NCBI RefSeq assembly: GCF_001704415.2
Contig: NC_030836.1
Span: 24,340,001-24,404,000 of the forward strand
Source: Capra hircus
Lineage: Eukaryota > Chordata > Mammalia > Artiodactyla > Bovidae
Reading direction: 5' to 3'
DNA length: 64,000 nucleotides
Position numbers and translations under genes: made by a program. The notes under the pieces are model-generated. The model did not search any database and had not been told where the DNA came from. It saw nothing but the letters and a program-made list of their open reading frames with translations. Positions 12,501 to 22,915 of the stretch are shown in pieces; positions within the stretch are counted from its first letter, which is position 1; each line of letters begins with the position of its first letter.

Positions 12501-12844
12501 CATGCACACATGCACTGTTCTCATGTTCACGTTAAACTAGAGACGTAAAATGACGCTCTAAGTTAACGGAATCATTTGATCTACCATTAACTTTCCCAGC
12601 TATGAGGGGAGCAGAAAGCTGTTGTACTCTAAGAGTTTGGTGGCGCCTGTCTTCCAAGATTTCACCATGGGATGGTTCTAAAAATAACAGGCAGAAAGTC
12701 AAAGTACTCCTATCTCTAAGCTTTAAAATAAAAGAACACTTCTGGACAGACAGGTAGAACTAAGCAAATCAATTCTGAAAGAAACTCAAGTAGCTGTGCT
12801 ATTTCAACACAGCAATGAAATCCTGGAGAAGATGGGCCGGTGCA

Positions 12845-13055
12845 CTGGTTAAGAAGCTGCATTCAGGAGCACTAGCCCTGAGCCCTGCCTCTTAACTACT
12901 CAACTTGGGCAAGTGATTTAACCTTTGAGCCTCAGTTTGCTCCCCCATAAGATGGGGATGTGATATTGCCTACTTCAAAGGACTGCTGTGCGGGAAGAAG
13001 ATAATATATATAAAGCGCCTAGCACAATGCTTGGCACACAGTGGGAGAATGAGCT
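12845..13055 (+). repeat. MIR SINE, sense
   Basis: Nearly complete MIR: 'gttaagaagctgcattcaggagc', 'aacttgggcaagtgatttaacctttgagcctcagtttgc', 'aagatggggatgtgatattgcctac' and 'gcgcctagcacaatgcttggcacacagt'. Confidence 0.85.
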
Positions 13056-13439
13056 ATATTAAGAAAATACTGACCCACCCACGGGGTTCTTGATCACTAC
13101 GTTCAGGAAAATGAACGGCATGATCCTCAGGCCTGATTTTTATCATCTGTAATTTTACCTGTTGGAATGTTAGAGGAGGGAAAGATCCTGAAGGACTTCT
13201 GGGCAAGCCAGGTTAACAGATGAAGGGATCATGGGCAAGTGGGGTAAACGGATACTTGTTCAGCTTCCCCAGGGATCTGTAAGTGGGTCAAATGCAGGAA
13301 GCCAAGCCTCGGGCCACACAGGGTCACGGCCCAGCTCAGACACCATCTCATCGCTCCCCTTATGTTCGCATGTTACAGGGAGGCTGGGCTTGCTCCTTCA
13401 TCCATGCCGCCACGTGCTCACCAGCTCAGCAAAGTTTAC

Positions 13440-13560
13440 ACACTCCTACATGTACGAGGCACTGGGGATTCAGTGGTGGGCAAGCTGATTGCCTTGCTGC
13501 ACCATGGCCCTTACCGCTGTAAGCAGGAGCAGGCGGAGAGACAATAAAATACCAACCCAT
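13440..13560 (+). repeat. L2 LINE fragment
   Basis: It contains 'gaggcactggggattcagtggtgggcaagc', a standard L2 3'-end segment. The longer open frames that run across this area (to about 14.3 kb) combine this fragment, two SINEs and unique sequence and do not look like a gene. Confidence 0.55.
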
Positions 13561-13572
13561 TCTCAGAATAAT

Positions 13573-13650
13573 CACACGGACGAAGGAGCCTGGCGGGCTA
13601 CACCCCACGGGGTCGCAAAGAACCAGACACGAGTGAGTGAAACACACACC
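13573..13650 (+). mobile_element. Bov-tA SINE, 3' fragment, sense
   Basis: Only the distal part is present: 'acgaaggagcctggcgggctacaccccacggggtcgcaaag', then 'agacacgagtgagtgaaac'. The 5' half is missing. Confidence 0.85.
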
Positions 13651-14174
13651 CAGGGTAATTTCAACACTGATAAGCTTCCAAATGAGTATAAATACAGTGA
13701 AGGAGAACAGGCCTGGGACAGGTCACATATAGGACTTGAAGTTGAAGGGTCACAGAGGACCCTTCAAAGAGATGCCGGCAGAGCAGCCAGAAGGAACCAG
13801 TATAGAGATCTGGGCGAAAGGACCGAGGCAGAGAAACAGTGCAAAGGCCCTGAGGCAGGGAAGCTTGATGAGACAGGAACACGAAAACCAGCTGCAGCAG
13901 CAGAAGCAAGGAGAATGGAGAACAACCAGCCCTCAGAGGCAGGGGAGGGCCAGATCCACCAGGCTCAGGGGTCTGGATTCTACCCGTGGGGTTTGCCGTC
14001 GAGTGTCACTCTGGCTGCTGGCGGAGCCTGCCTGGGACTGCCCAGCGAGTTACCACCAGGCCTGGACTGCAGCCCAGGTCGTGTGCCTCTCGGCCCAGAA
14101 GGCTCCCCTCCACAGCACACAGCCTGCCGCATGGACAGAACATGAGGAAAGCAGTTTGCTCTCCCCCAGAGAAC

Positions 14175-14388
14175 GCTGGGCTTCCCTGGTGGCTCAGACA
14201 GTAAAGAATCTGCCTGCAGTGCAGGAGACCTGGGTTAGATCCCTGCTTCAGAAAGATCCCCTGGCAAAGGAAATGGCAACCCACTCCAGTATTCTTGCCT
14301 GGAGAACTCCATAGACAGAGGAGCCCGGCGGGCTACAGTCCATGGGGTCACAAAGATTCAGACATGACTGAGTGATGAACAGCTCACT
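14175..14388 (+). mobile_element. Bov-tA SINE, sense, 9-bp TSD, next to NAV2 donor
   Basis: Full-length sense copy from 'gctgggcttccctggtggctcag' to 'gacatgactgagtgatgaac'. A 9-bp direct repeat CCAGAGAAC flanks it (14166-14174 and 14389-14397). It lies antisense to NAV2 transcription, and its nearer end is only about 85 bp inside the intron from the donor at 14473. Confidence 0.95.
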
Positions 14389-14473
14389 CCAGAGAACATT
14401 AGGAAGTCCCGCAGAAGAGAAGCTAGGTGCCAGGCCGCCGCTCCATGAGAAGAGCAGCGGCCCAGGTACTCAC

Positions 14474-14863
14474 CCGCTGGTGATGTCGTCCGCCCGCATG
14501 TTCTTGCTCAGCACGTCCCCGTCGCTCATGTAGCCAGGCGCATCCATGCTGACGGCCTCCAGGTCCATCTCATCTCCCGCCTTGTCCGAGACGTCCACGT
14601 GGCAGACGCTGCTGCCCCTGGAGGCGAGCTGCCTCCGCAGGGGGGCAGAGTACACGTAGCGGCCTGACTCAGTGTTGATGAAGCGGCTGGCGTTGGCCCG
14701 GGGAGGGTAGCCATTGCCCATCGAGGGGGCGTCTCCCGCCTGCAGCCGGGGGCTGGACTGGCCGAGCCTCCAGGCCAGGGGAGCGGGCCTGCCCGTCAAG
14801 CTGAGGATACTGCGCCCGCTGATCTCCGTGGTGACGTTGGTGCCAAACGTGGTTTCCAACGTG
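14474..14863 (-). CDS. NAV2: NAV2 internal exon, 390 nt
   Basis: Encodes about 130 residues of the middle of neuron navigator 2, a cytoskeleton-associated protein of neurite outgrowth. Translation runs from the split Ser (AG from the previous exon + C) through TLETTFGTNVTTEISG, SGRSILSLTG, the 'SSPRLQAGDAPSMGNGYPPR' and 'INTESGRYVYSAPLRRQLAS' segments, to the end at DDITSG. I recognise this from the human protein with very few differences. The acceptor is TCTCTAG on the minus strand (AG at 14865-14864). The donor is GG|GTGAGT (GT at 14473-14472). Both ends are phase 2, so the exon is symmetric and could be skipped in frame. Open reading continues upstream into the intron to a methionine near 14994, but that extension has no family resemblance and is not coding. 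Confidence 0.96.
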
Positions 14864-15139
14864 CTAGAGACATAAAACCGGCCTTGCGTGAGACCCCAAT
14901 GTGCCCAGCGGCCTTTGCGTTTACATCCTCTTTCTTTTCTAGAACTATAAAATACTTCCCATATACAAAACAGGATCAAAAAATAAGGTACCAACGTGCC
15001 ACCCAGTGTTAGTTCTGCTGTTAAAAACGAAAAGATGAAGCTGCCTGCCTGAGTGACACTGCGGAAAGCCCAGTGGGGACTCTTCCCCCGAAACTTGGTG
15101 CAAGATACCCACCACCAGTTGCTTCATCTTTAAACATCT

Positions 15140-15298
15140 ACTTTTATTCACTTATTTGCCGGTCCCGAGTCTCAGTTGCAGCACGAGGGATCTTCAGTTG
15201 CGCCATGTGGAATCGAGTTTCCTGACCAGGGATCGAACCTGAGCCCCCTGCATTGGCAGCATGGAGTCTTAGCTGCTGGACCACCAGGGCAGTCCCCC
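15140..15298 (-). mobile_element. CHR-type SINE, antisense
   Basis: Runs from 'acttatttgccggtcccgagtctcagttgcagcacgagggatc' to 'agctgctggaccaccagggcagtcccc', with the antisense B-box region reading 'accagggatcgaacc'. Confidence 0.92.
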
Positions 15299-16206
15299 AG
15301 TTACTTTAAAGAAATGATCTTAACTAGTCTTTTTTGCAACCCAGGAAGGGCAGTAGACAATGCTGGACTGATAACGATGGGATATAGCGCCTGCCTGCTT
15401 GTCCTTGGATGCTGCCTTTCATCTCTTCCTTCCTAAAGGCAGGAGGTGCCCATCCTCCCCGAGGGTCCTAAGACATTTCACATCCTCAGCTCTCTCCAGA
15501 CTAAGCAGGTAGGGAGGGCCCTGATTTTCTCACTCTGTAACATGCATTTTCCCCACACATTTGCTTCTCTCCTCTTTTGTCCAAAATGACAGTTAAACTT
15601 TGGGGGCAAAAGATCAGAAATGAAAGATGAATGCCTGGGCTGGTGAAACTAGCTAGGTCTGAATCTGCCAGGAGACTGAGCTCGTCCCGGGTCTTGCCAT
15701 ACCATCAAGATGAGAAACACAGAGGTCTCTTTAACAACTTATTGACCAGAGAGGTATTAATACGTCTTTTGTTACTCGAACGTTATTGATGGGAGTGTTT
15801 CGATATTCACTGATGTAACAAATCACTGGCCACAGGTGCTAGTTTCTGCAAAACTCCCCCAGTCAATAATGTGTTAACTAAGCAGAGAGAGCGAGAGTCT
15901 TTCCTGCAGGAGAAAGCATGGACGCTTTCCCTCCTCTCATGATCACTATCATAGCCTGAGCCAAGAAATCCACCAAACTGCTGGAACCGACTTTAAGTCA
16001 GTTTCAGTGATGGTGGAAGGAGGGAGGTAACTTATCTCATCACAGAGGGGCAGTCCAGCACCGGGCTCCAGGCCAGCACCATCCCACCCAGGGTACTTGC
16101 CTCTGAAAGGAACCGATTAGGTGCCTCGGCTGCTTTTGTTTCCCTCCGATCCGGGAAGCAGCCTGCCTGACTCATCTCATCCTGGGAACCCCTAAGATTT
16201 AGGTGG

Positions 16207-16421
16207 GCTTTCCAGCTGGCAGTAGTGGTAAAGAACCTGCCTGCTATTTCAGGAGACATAAGAGATGTGGGTTCGATCCCTGGTCAGGAATACCCCCTGG
16301 AGGAGGGCATGGCAACCCACTGCAGTATTCTTTCCTAGAGAATTCCATGGACAGTGGAGCCTGGTGGGCTATAGTCCCTGGGGCAGCAAAGAGACGGATA
16401 AGACAGAAGCAACTTCACATT
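16207..16421 (+). mobile_element. Bov-tA SINE, sense
   Basis: Sense copy with 'gtggtaaagaacctgcctgctatttcaggagac', B box 'ggttcgatccc', and 'ccatggacagtggagcctggtgggctatagtcc'. The tail is truncated or diverged after 'gcagcaaagagacggataag'. Confidence 0.92.
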
Positions 16422-17235
16422 CACGCAAGGTTTAGGCCCTGGTCTTCTTTAAGAACCCATGGTGCTTAACCCTGTTCTGCCAAAGCTGCAGGCAGAGGGG
16501 GAGCCCAGCAATCTCCTGCTGTGTTCATTTATCAAAAAGATTGAAACTGGAGAAGCAAAAGAGACCTCCCTGACCTGGGAGCTCTCAGGGGTAATTAGGC
16601 CTTTACCTAGATCATCAAGGCCAAACACAAACGGTAAAACCTGGTTCTGCCCAAATCATGAAGGATGCCCAGGGCTGCATCCTCTTCACCTTCTCGCTCA
16701 ACCATGAAAAGAAGCTGATAAATGTTTCCAATGTAATCCTAGAGTTCATCCAACAAAACCATGGTTTAAACATGATCCTCCGTTTTTATAAATATTTCCG
16801 TACGTGTTTTATACACGTGCATGACTAACAACGTTAGAGTGCTGGGGATCAGAAGAGAGGGCAGGAATGCGAGTTAGTCATTTTATCACACAGGTCAAGT
16901 ACAGTTCACCTGCTCATTTTAACAGCCCAATATCATTTTGGAAAATGCAAGCAAAGGGAAATTTCAGTGCAGCTGGTCTGCCACATCCTCTGTGGAACGG
17001 ACTGAGTAACCTTCTGCTTTGGGAAGGAATTTGTCTCTACGGATTTTTGCTCCTGACACTTCTGCACGCCATCTGGTGTGATCAGTGAATTTCAGCACTT
17101 TGGCAATCCAGGTTATTTATTCCATTATTAACTAAATCACGTATGTGGGTAGGGCGGGAACACACCATGGCAGAAGCAGCCATGTGATAATCACGTTACC
17201 AACCGATTCAGGGAAGTGATTCACGCTCCAGGTAC

Positions 17236-17344
17236 CTGTGTGTAACCTGAGTTCCCCGTAAACTGGACATGGTCTCCTCCAAATTCTGCCGCAGATCAGC
17301 AATATTCTTCACCGTCCGCAGTCGCCGAGCCTCAGGGTCCTCCC
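17236..17344 (-). CDS. NAV2: NAV2 internal exon, 109 nt, with a weak donor
   Basis: Encodes, after completing a split Gly, EDPEARRLRTVKNIADLRQN followed by LEETMSSLRGTQVTH and the first two bases of a Ser codon. This matches the human NAV2 segment that ends GTQVTHS. The charged, heptad-like stretch could form a short helix or coiled coil. The acceptor is TCTCTCCAG (AG at 17346-17345). The donor is CAG|GTACCT (GT at 17235-17234), which lacks the usual A/G-A-G-T after GT, so it is weaker than its neighbours. Phase is 1 in and 2 out, so skipping this exon alone would shift the frame. Confidence 0.96.
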
Positions 17345-17777
17345 CTGGAGAGACAAAGGTGAAGACTGTTTAAGTTCTCAGGTACATGGGGAGATTCATG
17401 GGAACAGCAGTCGTGTCCAAGACCATAAGCATGCTGCCTGCTTGGGACATGGCCCATCACACATCCGCAAGAAGGATTTGAGAGTGAATGAATGGACGGA
17501 TGGAGGAATACCCAAAGGAAGGCACTAAACCTAAATAAAGAAGTCTGTCTTCTCCCTGCAGGTCCCTCCAGCAATAGGTGAGGTCTAGCTTGTGAGACAA
17601 AGACAGAGTCTGAGACAGTAAACACATTTCCACACTGTCTCCCATAAAGACAGACACACGTTAGGTCTGAGCCCTGCCCAGGAATGATTTTCCAACCATA
17701 CAGAAGTGGGAAAGGCCTTTTGCTTTCTCCTCCATAGATGGGTGCTGCTATCTACTGACCCAACACTACTTATTTAC

Positions 17778-18050
17778 GTATTTTGGCTGTGCTGACCCAA
17801 CACTACTTATTTACGTTTTCTCTGCGGCTCAGGCTTTCTCTAGTTGTGGTGAGCAGGGGCCACTCTCTCGTGCTCTGCAGGCTTCTCACTGCTGTGACTT
17901 CTCTTATCGTGGCACACAGGCTTCAGTAGCTGTGGTTCCTGGGCTTTGTTGCTCCAAGGCATGTGGGATCTTCCTCTGCGAAGGGATCAAACCCGTGTCT
18001 CTTGCATTGGCAGGCAGATTCTTTAGCACTGAGCCGCCAAGGAAGCCCTG
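17778..18050 (-). mobile_element. CHR-type SINE, antisense, with inserted duplication
   Basis: Antisense copy containing 'ggctttctctagttgtggtgagcaggggccac', 'ggcttcagtagctgtggttcctgggc' and 'tctttagcactgagccgccaaggaagccc'. Its 'ttggctgtgctg' start is interrupted by a second copy of the 25 bp that precede the element (17755-17779 and 17792-17816). Confidence 0.88.
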
Positions 18051-19387
18051 ATGCAACGTTATAGACGGCTCATCTGTAGTGGCTAAAAGATCTGCACCTA
18101 TTGATCATTAATATTTCTACAGAGAGAGGTTTGCCTTCTTGGCCCGATTTGTTATGTCATCTCGAATTCTGGCTCCTCTCCTCCCTGGCTGAGTGGTCAC
18201 GAGGAAGGTGCTGACCCTCTCCGCCCTTCAGGTGCCACGGTCCTAATCGAAGACAGTGACAGAGCTGGTCTCAACGGACTGTTGCAGGACTAAATGAAGA
18301 GCCCGAAGTGCAGCGCCCACCAAAAGCACCCGATCACGCCGGCTGGTGCTGACGAGTGGGGAACGTTCGAGAAGAGCCAGGCTTCTCTCTGGGGGACAAG
18401 GGACTTTCATTCCTGGGCAACATTTCCCACTAAATGCTCCCAACAATTCCCACCTCTCCACTGGTCTGGAGAGGCGAGGCTGGCACAAACATCCCAGGAG
18501 AAAGACGCCACATACAAGCTAGGAAGCCACACCCCCTCTCAGAGGAGCCTCGGCCTGGGGGTGTCTGGCCATTCTCCCTTGTTTGGGCTTATGAGGGGAG
18601 AAGAAAAGCTGAAAAACTATAATAGTGATGAGAAGAGTCACACATGTTTCCCTCAGAGTAATTTCAGGAGCGCTGAGAAGACCACCATCAAGGGTCTTTT
18701 AAAGCTGATGACTACTTCAAGTACTAAGCAATATTTCTAAATTAAGCTCCATACAGAATACGGAACACGTGGGCAACAGCAAGTGGGATTTACCGCAGAC
18801 GCCAGCAAGTGTCAGCAACAGGGCAACAGGCAGCTAAGAAAAGGCACGGAATTAACTCTCCTTCTGAGACAGATGACCACTTCTTAGGTTATTCTCAACA
18901 CAGTGACGCCTGGAGGTTAGATTCAATGATTGATTCTATGGAAGAAACTTGCTGTAGCAAACTCTCTGGCCTTGAAAACGCCAGTGTTTTCAATTTTCTC
19001 CCCACTCCTAACCAAGAGAAATTTGAAAGGCATTTTTCCCTTATCTGAAAAGTAGTCAGACCTGCATTTCCCACCCAGTTCTTTCAAGTACATATGAACG
19101 TCCATGTTTTTAAACGAAAGCAGTGATGAATGTCTACTTTACGTTCCCCTAGTGGCTTTGGAGGAATGTAATTGCATCTATCCACAGGGCCATCAATTAA
19201 ATATCTTTCACTGCCAGTTTGGCCATATTTTATCTGTGTAAAGGCTGCCAAAAAAAGGTACTGATATTTTGGATGGCTCCAGGCCCTTCAGGGAATATTT
19301 ATTATGAAGCTAGGTCTAGGCACCAGTTTTCAAATTACCTTCATTAATTAACTTAATCATGCACAACAGTATAATAACTATATTTAC

Positions 19388-20035
19388 AGGCATACCTTGT
19401 TCTGTTGTGCTTTGCTGATATTTGTGATCTTTACAGATTGAAGGTTTGTGGCAACCCTGCTTCGACCACGTCTGTCGGCGCTGTTTTTCCAACGGCACTC
19501 ACTCACTCTGTGTCTGTGTGTCATGCTTTGGTGATTCTGCCAATATTTCCAACCCTCCACCAGCAAAAAGACTATGACTCATTGAAGGTTCAAACAATGG
19601 TTGGCATTTTTTTAGCAATGAAGTATTTTTCAATTAAGTACGTTGTTCAAAATAGTACGTTGTTTTTTTAGACCTCATGTTACTGCATACTTAATAGACT
19701 ACAATACAGGGGAAACACAGCTTTTCACGAACTGCTGTTTAGTCACTCAGTTGTGTCTGACCCTTTTGCGACCCTGCGGACTGTGGCCAGCCAGGCAGTC
19801 CTGTCCGTGGGATTTCCCAGGCAAGAACACTAGAGTGGGTAGCCATTTCCTTCTCCAGGACATCATGCCTGGTATTGAACCTACATCTCCTGATTGGCAG
19901 GTGGGTTCTTAACCCTCTGCTCCACCAGAGAAGTGCACTGGAAAACCAGAAAAATCTGTGAGACTTGCCTTCTTGCAATCTTTACTTCATCGCAGTGGTC
20001 TGGAACCAAACTGGCAACGTCTCCGAGTTAGGTCT
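19388..20035 (+). mobile_element. Non-autonomous Tigger DNA transposon, interrupted by a SINE
   Basis: The left end is 'caggcataccttgttctgttgtgctttgctgatatttg', then 'attgaaggtttgtggcaaccctgcttcgacc'. The right end is 'gccttcttgcaatctttacttcatcgcagtggtctggaacc' to 'ctccgagttagg'. These are the two ends of Tigger-type (pogo/TcMar) elements, so most of the transposase region has been deleted and the element is dead. A Bov-tA sits in its centre. Confidence 0.85.
19733..19940 (-). mobile_element. Bov-tA SINE, antisense, inside the Tigger
   Basis: Antisense copy, 'gctgtttagtcactcagttgtgtctgacccttttgcgacc' to 'cttaaccctctgctccaccagagaag'. It interrupts the Tigger remnant, whose sequence resumes at about 19941, so the SINE is the younger of the two. 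Confidence 0.9.
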
Positions 20036-20224
20036 GTACATGTCCACGTCTCTGATGACATCTTAACAACACATTTGCCTGTGTTAAGTCTCCTAAGACA
20101 AAGGTCTTTGACCCAGAGTGGTAACTCACCTTTGTTCTTGGTAACCCCCACACAAATCTAGATATGTTCAAGAAATATTTATCATCCCCCAAAATGTTTG
20201 GTCAGTGTAGGGTGAAAGAGAAAG

Positions 20225-20400
20225 GATAGATTTTGCACTCCAACAGATAAAGGTTTGCACAGCGGCATTGCCACTTATTAGCCACTTGACCTTGGACAAA
20301 TCACTTATCCTCTCTGAATGTCATCTGTAAAATGGGGATAAAAGCCCTTCCCTTAGGTTAGAAGGATCAGATGAGATGACACGTGATATCCCTAAGCAAT
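20225..20400 (+). repeat. MIR SINE, sense
   Basis: The conserved core 'cacttgaccttggacaaatcacttatcctctctgaatgtcatctgtaaaatggggataaaagccc' is plain. The 3' end is diverged. Confidence 0.85.
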
Positions 20401-20585
20401 TGATCAAATAGTCCCATAAACATCCATCCCCAAATACATCCATTTGTTGTCATTTCAAGGAACTGGCTGTAGATAAGCTGGATTCAACCTCATACTTACA
20501 AGCTACTATGTAGTGTCTCCATAAAATTATTCACCGTACAGCCACACACATGATACAGCCACACACATGAGTTTCACCACTTAAA
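20393..20585. repeat. Unidentified duplicated sequence, copy 1
   Basis: Shares a colinear about 180-bp stretch with 21382-21568: both contain 'ttg(t/g)tgtcatttcaagga', 'aagctg.attcaacctcatac', 'tgtagtgtctcca.aaa.tattcac' and 'gagtttcac...ttaaatgta' in the same order and orientation. Copy 1 also carries a perfect 17-bp tandem duplication (20537-20553 and 20554-20570). I do not recognise the family. Confidence 0.75.
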
Positions 20586-21381
20586 TGTAGGGCTCATTGA
20601 ATCTGAATGCGCTGTTTCCCCCGAGGAGTCCCACTGGGAAATATATGCTCCCCTCAAAGATTCCAAGGGCAACGTAGAAGCACAAACTAGTAATCCACCT
20701 GCCTCACTCAGGTGTTGATGTTCTAAACTGCCCATTCTGCATGCTGGAAGATGGGCTCAGTGTAAGATCTCCATCCCAACTCATTGTCTGAACAAAACAA
20801 ACACATGGCGTGCCCCAGGGCAAACGACTGGGCCCTTGAAACCCAGCTACTATGAACCATTCCATGTCTACCTGTGACTCTCCTCACCTGCCCAGGGCAG
20901 TCCCCCCGCAAGCCAGGCGCTACGATGGAGAGAACAGCACATTCTGATCACACAGAGCAGACGTGAGGATGGCAGGGTGTTAACATGAGGAACACGGATG
21001 GGACTGGGAGGTTTTACTTGGAAGAGCGAGGCTGGAGGACACGCTGCTGCAGGAAAAGAATGGAAACTGTCCGTGAGCTTCAGGAGGCTGGATTATGTCC
21101 AGTGATTTAGAGATGGAAGGATAAGACTCCATTACCAGGCAAAGCCAACTAGGTATGGAAGGGCTGTCTTGTGAAGGAATAGCTTTTCCATCACAAGAAG
21201 TATTCCAGCAGAGGCTGAAAGACAACTCACCAGTGAATGACAGAAGGGCTTCGTGGACTGGATAATAAGTGGATGTGGTTCCTCCTAACGCTACGACCCG
21301 AGAGGCCTATCTCACCTGTAACTCTGTGTGAATGGCAGAGCACCATGGGACAACCCACCTACTTGCATAAGTAAGGGGAAA

Positions 21382-21568
21382 GAACTAAGCATTGATCAAA
21401 GAGTCTCATAAATGGCAATTCCTAGACACACACATTTGTGGTCATTTCAAGGACCGGCTGTTTTAAGCTGAATTCAACCTCATACACATGTGCTACTGTG
21501 TAGTGTCTCCACAAAACTATTCACGCACACGACACAGCCACACGTGTGAGTTTCACTGCTTAAATGTA
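21382..21568. repeat. Unidentified duplicated sequence, copy 2
   Basis: Second copy of the sequence at 20393-20585, direct orientation, about 985 bp away. Similarity starts near 'ctaagcattgatcaaagagtctcataaa' and fades after 'cttaaatgtaaag'. It lacks the 17-bp tandem duplication of copy 1. Confidence 0.75.
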
Positions 21569-22707
21569 AAGACACGGCATCCTGATTCACAAAGTGTCCT
21601 TAGCAACTAAAACCCTTTGGCTTCACACCCAAGAGCGCTTGATTAGCCATGACTGGCTGCAACAGCTCTGGTCCCCAAACCCACAGACAGCATCTCAGGC
21701 TTTCTGAGCTCTCACTTGGTTGCTGTCCTGATGCACAGGAGACATGGGGAGAAAAGAAAAAGGACTGAGAAGATCACAGGCTGCCATCTGTCCCTCTGAA
21801 ATTTAAGTGTTATGTGGAATGTTCTCCGGCTGCCGCCTTCACTTCTCAGATGTAAATTTCACTGAGCCCCTGGGTCTGACATGAATCCATACTCCTCCAC
21901 AAGACACACGTCTGACCCATGCCAGCTGCTGAATCACTGGCCTGGCTCTTTTGATGTGTGCACATATGAACACGATCTGGAATGTGTATGGAGACCTGAG
22001 TAGTCATTAACCTCCATACCCTTCTTCTGAGAGCTGACCCTTTTCCTGCACCATCCAGGTTCTCACATGCAAGGGAGCTAAAACCTGAGAAGGAAGGAAA
22101 CGTAAAATCAATCCCAAATGTAGGGCCCCAAACCACTGCGAGATGGATCACTTACAAACGGCTGGAAACTTCTCTGTCTCCTCAACATGCCCGGCCAGCA
22201 GAGCCAGAGGGAAAGAGCTAAACCTCTTAGATCCTCTGAAATGAACACTCAGAGTTAATGGTCAAATAGGTGGACGAGGCGATCATATGGGCTGCATACC
22301 AACTCCACCGCAGTACCGTAGCTATTAAAATGGTGGGGTCATGGATACTTAGTCTAATGAATGGATTTTAAACATGGATTCAGTTTTTAACCCAACCCGG
22401 GAAGTGGTATGATATGCAAAGACTAACACAGCCACTGCTCAATATGCGGCTTGCCACTCACTTCCCTGATTAGAAGTTGCTGGGACCCAGGGCACAGAGC
22501 TGGCAACAGGGATGGGCACAGAGAAAGCGGTGGCCCAGAATACACTGCAGCAGGAATTCAGTTCTGATGCTACTTCTGTTTCTTTAAATGAACACTGTGA
22601 CGGTGTAACGCTAATAAATATTCGTGGAACTAACTGTATGACAATTGCAGATTTTATGTTTTTATATGACATGACATCCTTTAATCATCATTCCTGTCTA
22701 GTGAAAA

Positions 22708-22915
22708 TGTTAGCTGCTCAGTTGTGTCCGACTCTTTGTGACCCTACGGACTGTAGCCCGCCAGGCTCCTCTGTTCATCGAATTCTCCAAGCAAGAATAC
22801 TGGAGTGGGTTGCCATTCCCTTCTCCAGGGGATCTTCCCGAACTGGGGATCAAACCCCAGGCTCGCACATTGCAGGCAGATTCCTTAACACCATCTGAAT
22901 GATCAGGGAAGCCGC
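22708..22915 (-). mobile_element. Bov-tA SINE, antisense
   Basis: Full-length antisense copy, 'tagctgctcagttgtgtccgactctttgtgacc' to 'ttccttaacaccatctgaatgatcagggaagcc'. Confidence 0.94.

Larger units (their letters stand above)
1..14473 (-). other. NAV2: NAV2 intron downstream of the 390-nt exon (partial)
   Basis: This stretch lies 3' of the last recognisable NAV2 exon on the minus strand and begins with that exon's donor (GTGAGT). I looked for the next NAV2 coding block, which in the family starts with residues like YMTDGGLG, and did not see it, so the intron runs off the window. Besides the repeats listed separately, 1-430, 1550-2280, 3970-6740, 6870-7640, 9313-11600 and 12500-12840 show no gene I can recognise. 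Open frames there are short and look random. The GC-rich part at 5040-5900 has several short overlapping frames on both strands but no splice-site pattern or family resemblance. Confidence 0.75.
14864..17235 (-). other. NAV2: NAV2 intron between the 109-nt and 390-nt exons
   Basis: The intron is 2372 bp, GT at 17235-17234 to AG at 14865-14864. It contains one antisense CHR SINE and one sense Bov-tA. The rest (14864-15139, 15299-16206 and 16422-17235) shows no gene or clear repeat. Confidence 0.93.

Noticed and set aside
13489..14314. Plus-strand open frames of 218 and 192 codons
   Set aside because: They run through an L2 fragment, Bov-tA fragments and unique sequence, end in repeat DNA and show no family resemblance or splice structure.
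14864..14994. Upstream extension of the 390-nt exon to a methionine
   Set aside because: A TCTCTAG acceptor at the conserved boundary and correct phase joining to the previous exon show that the extension is intronic.
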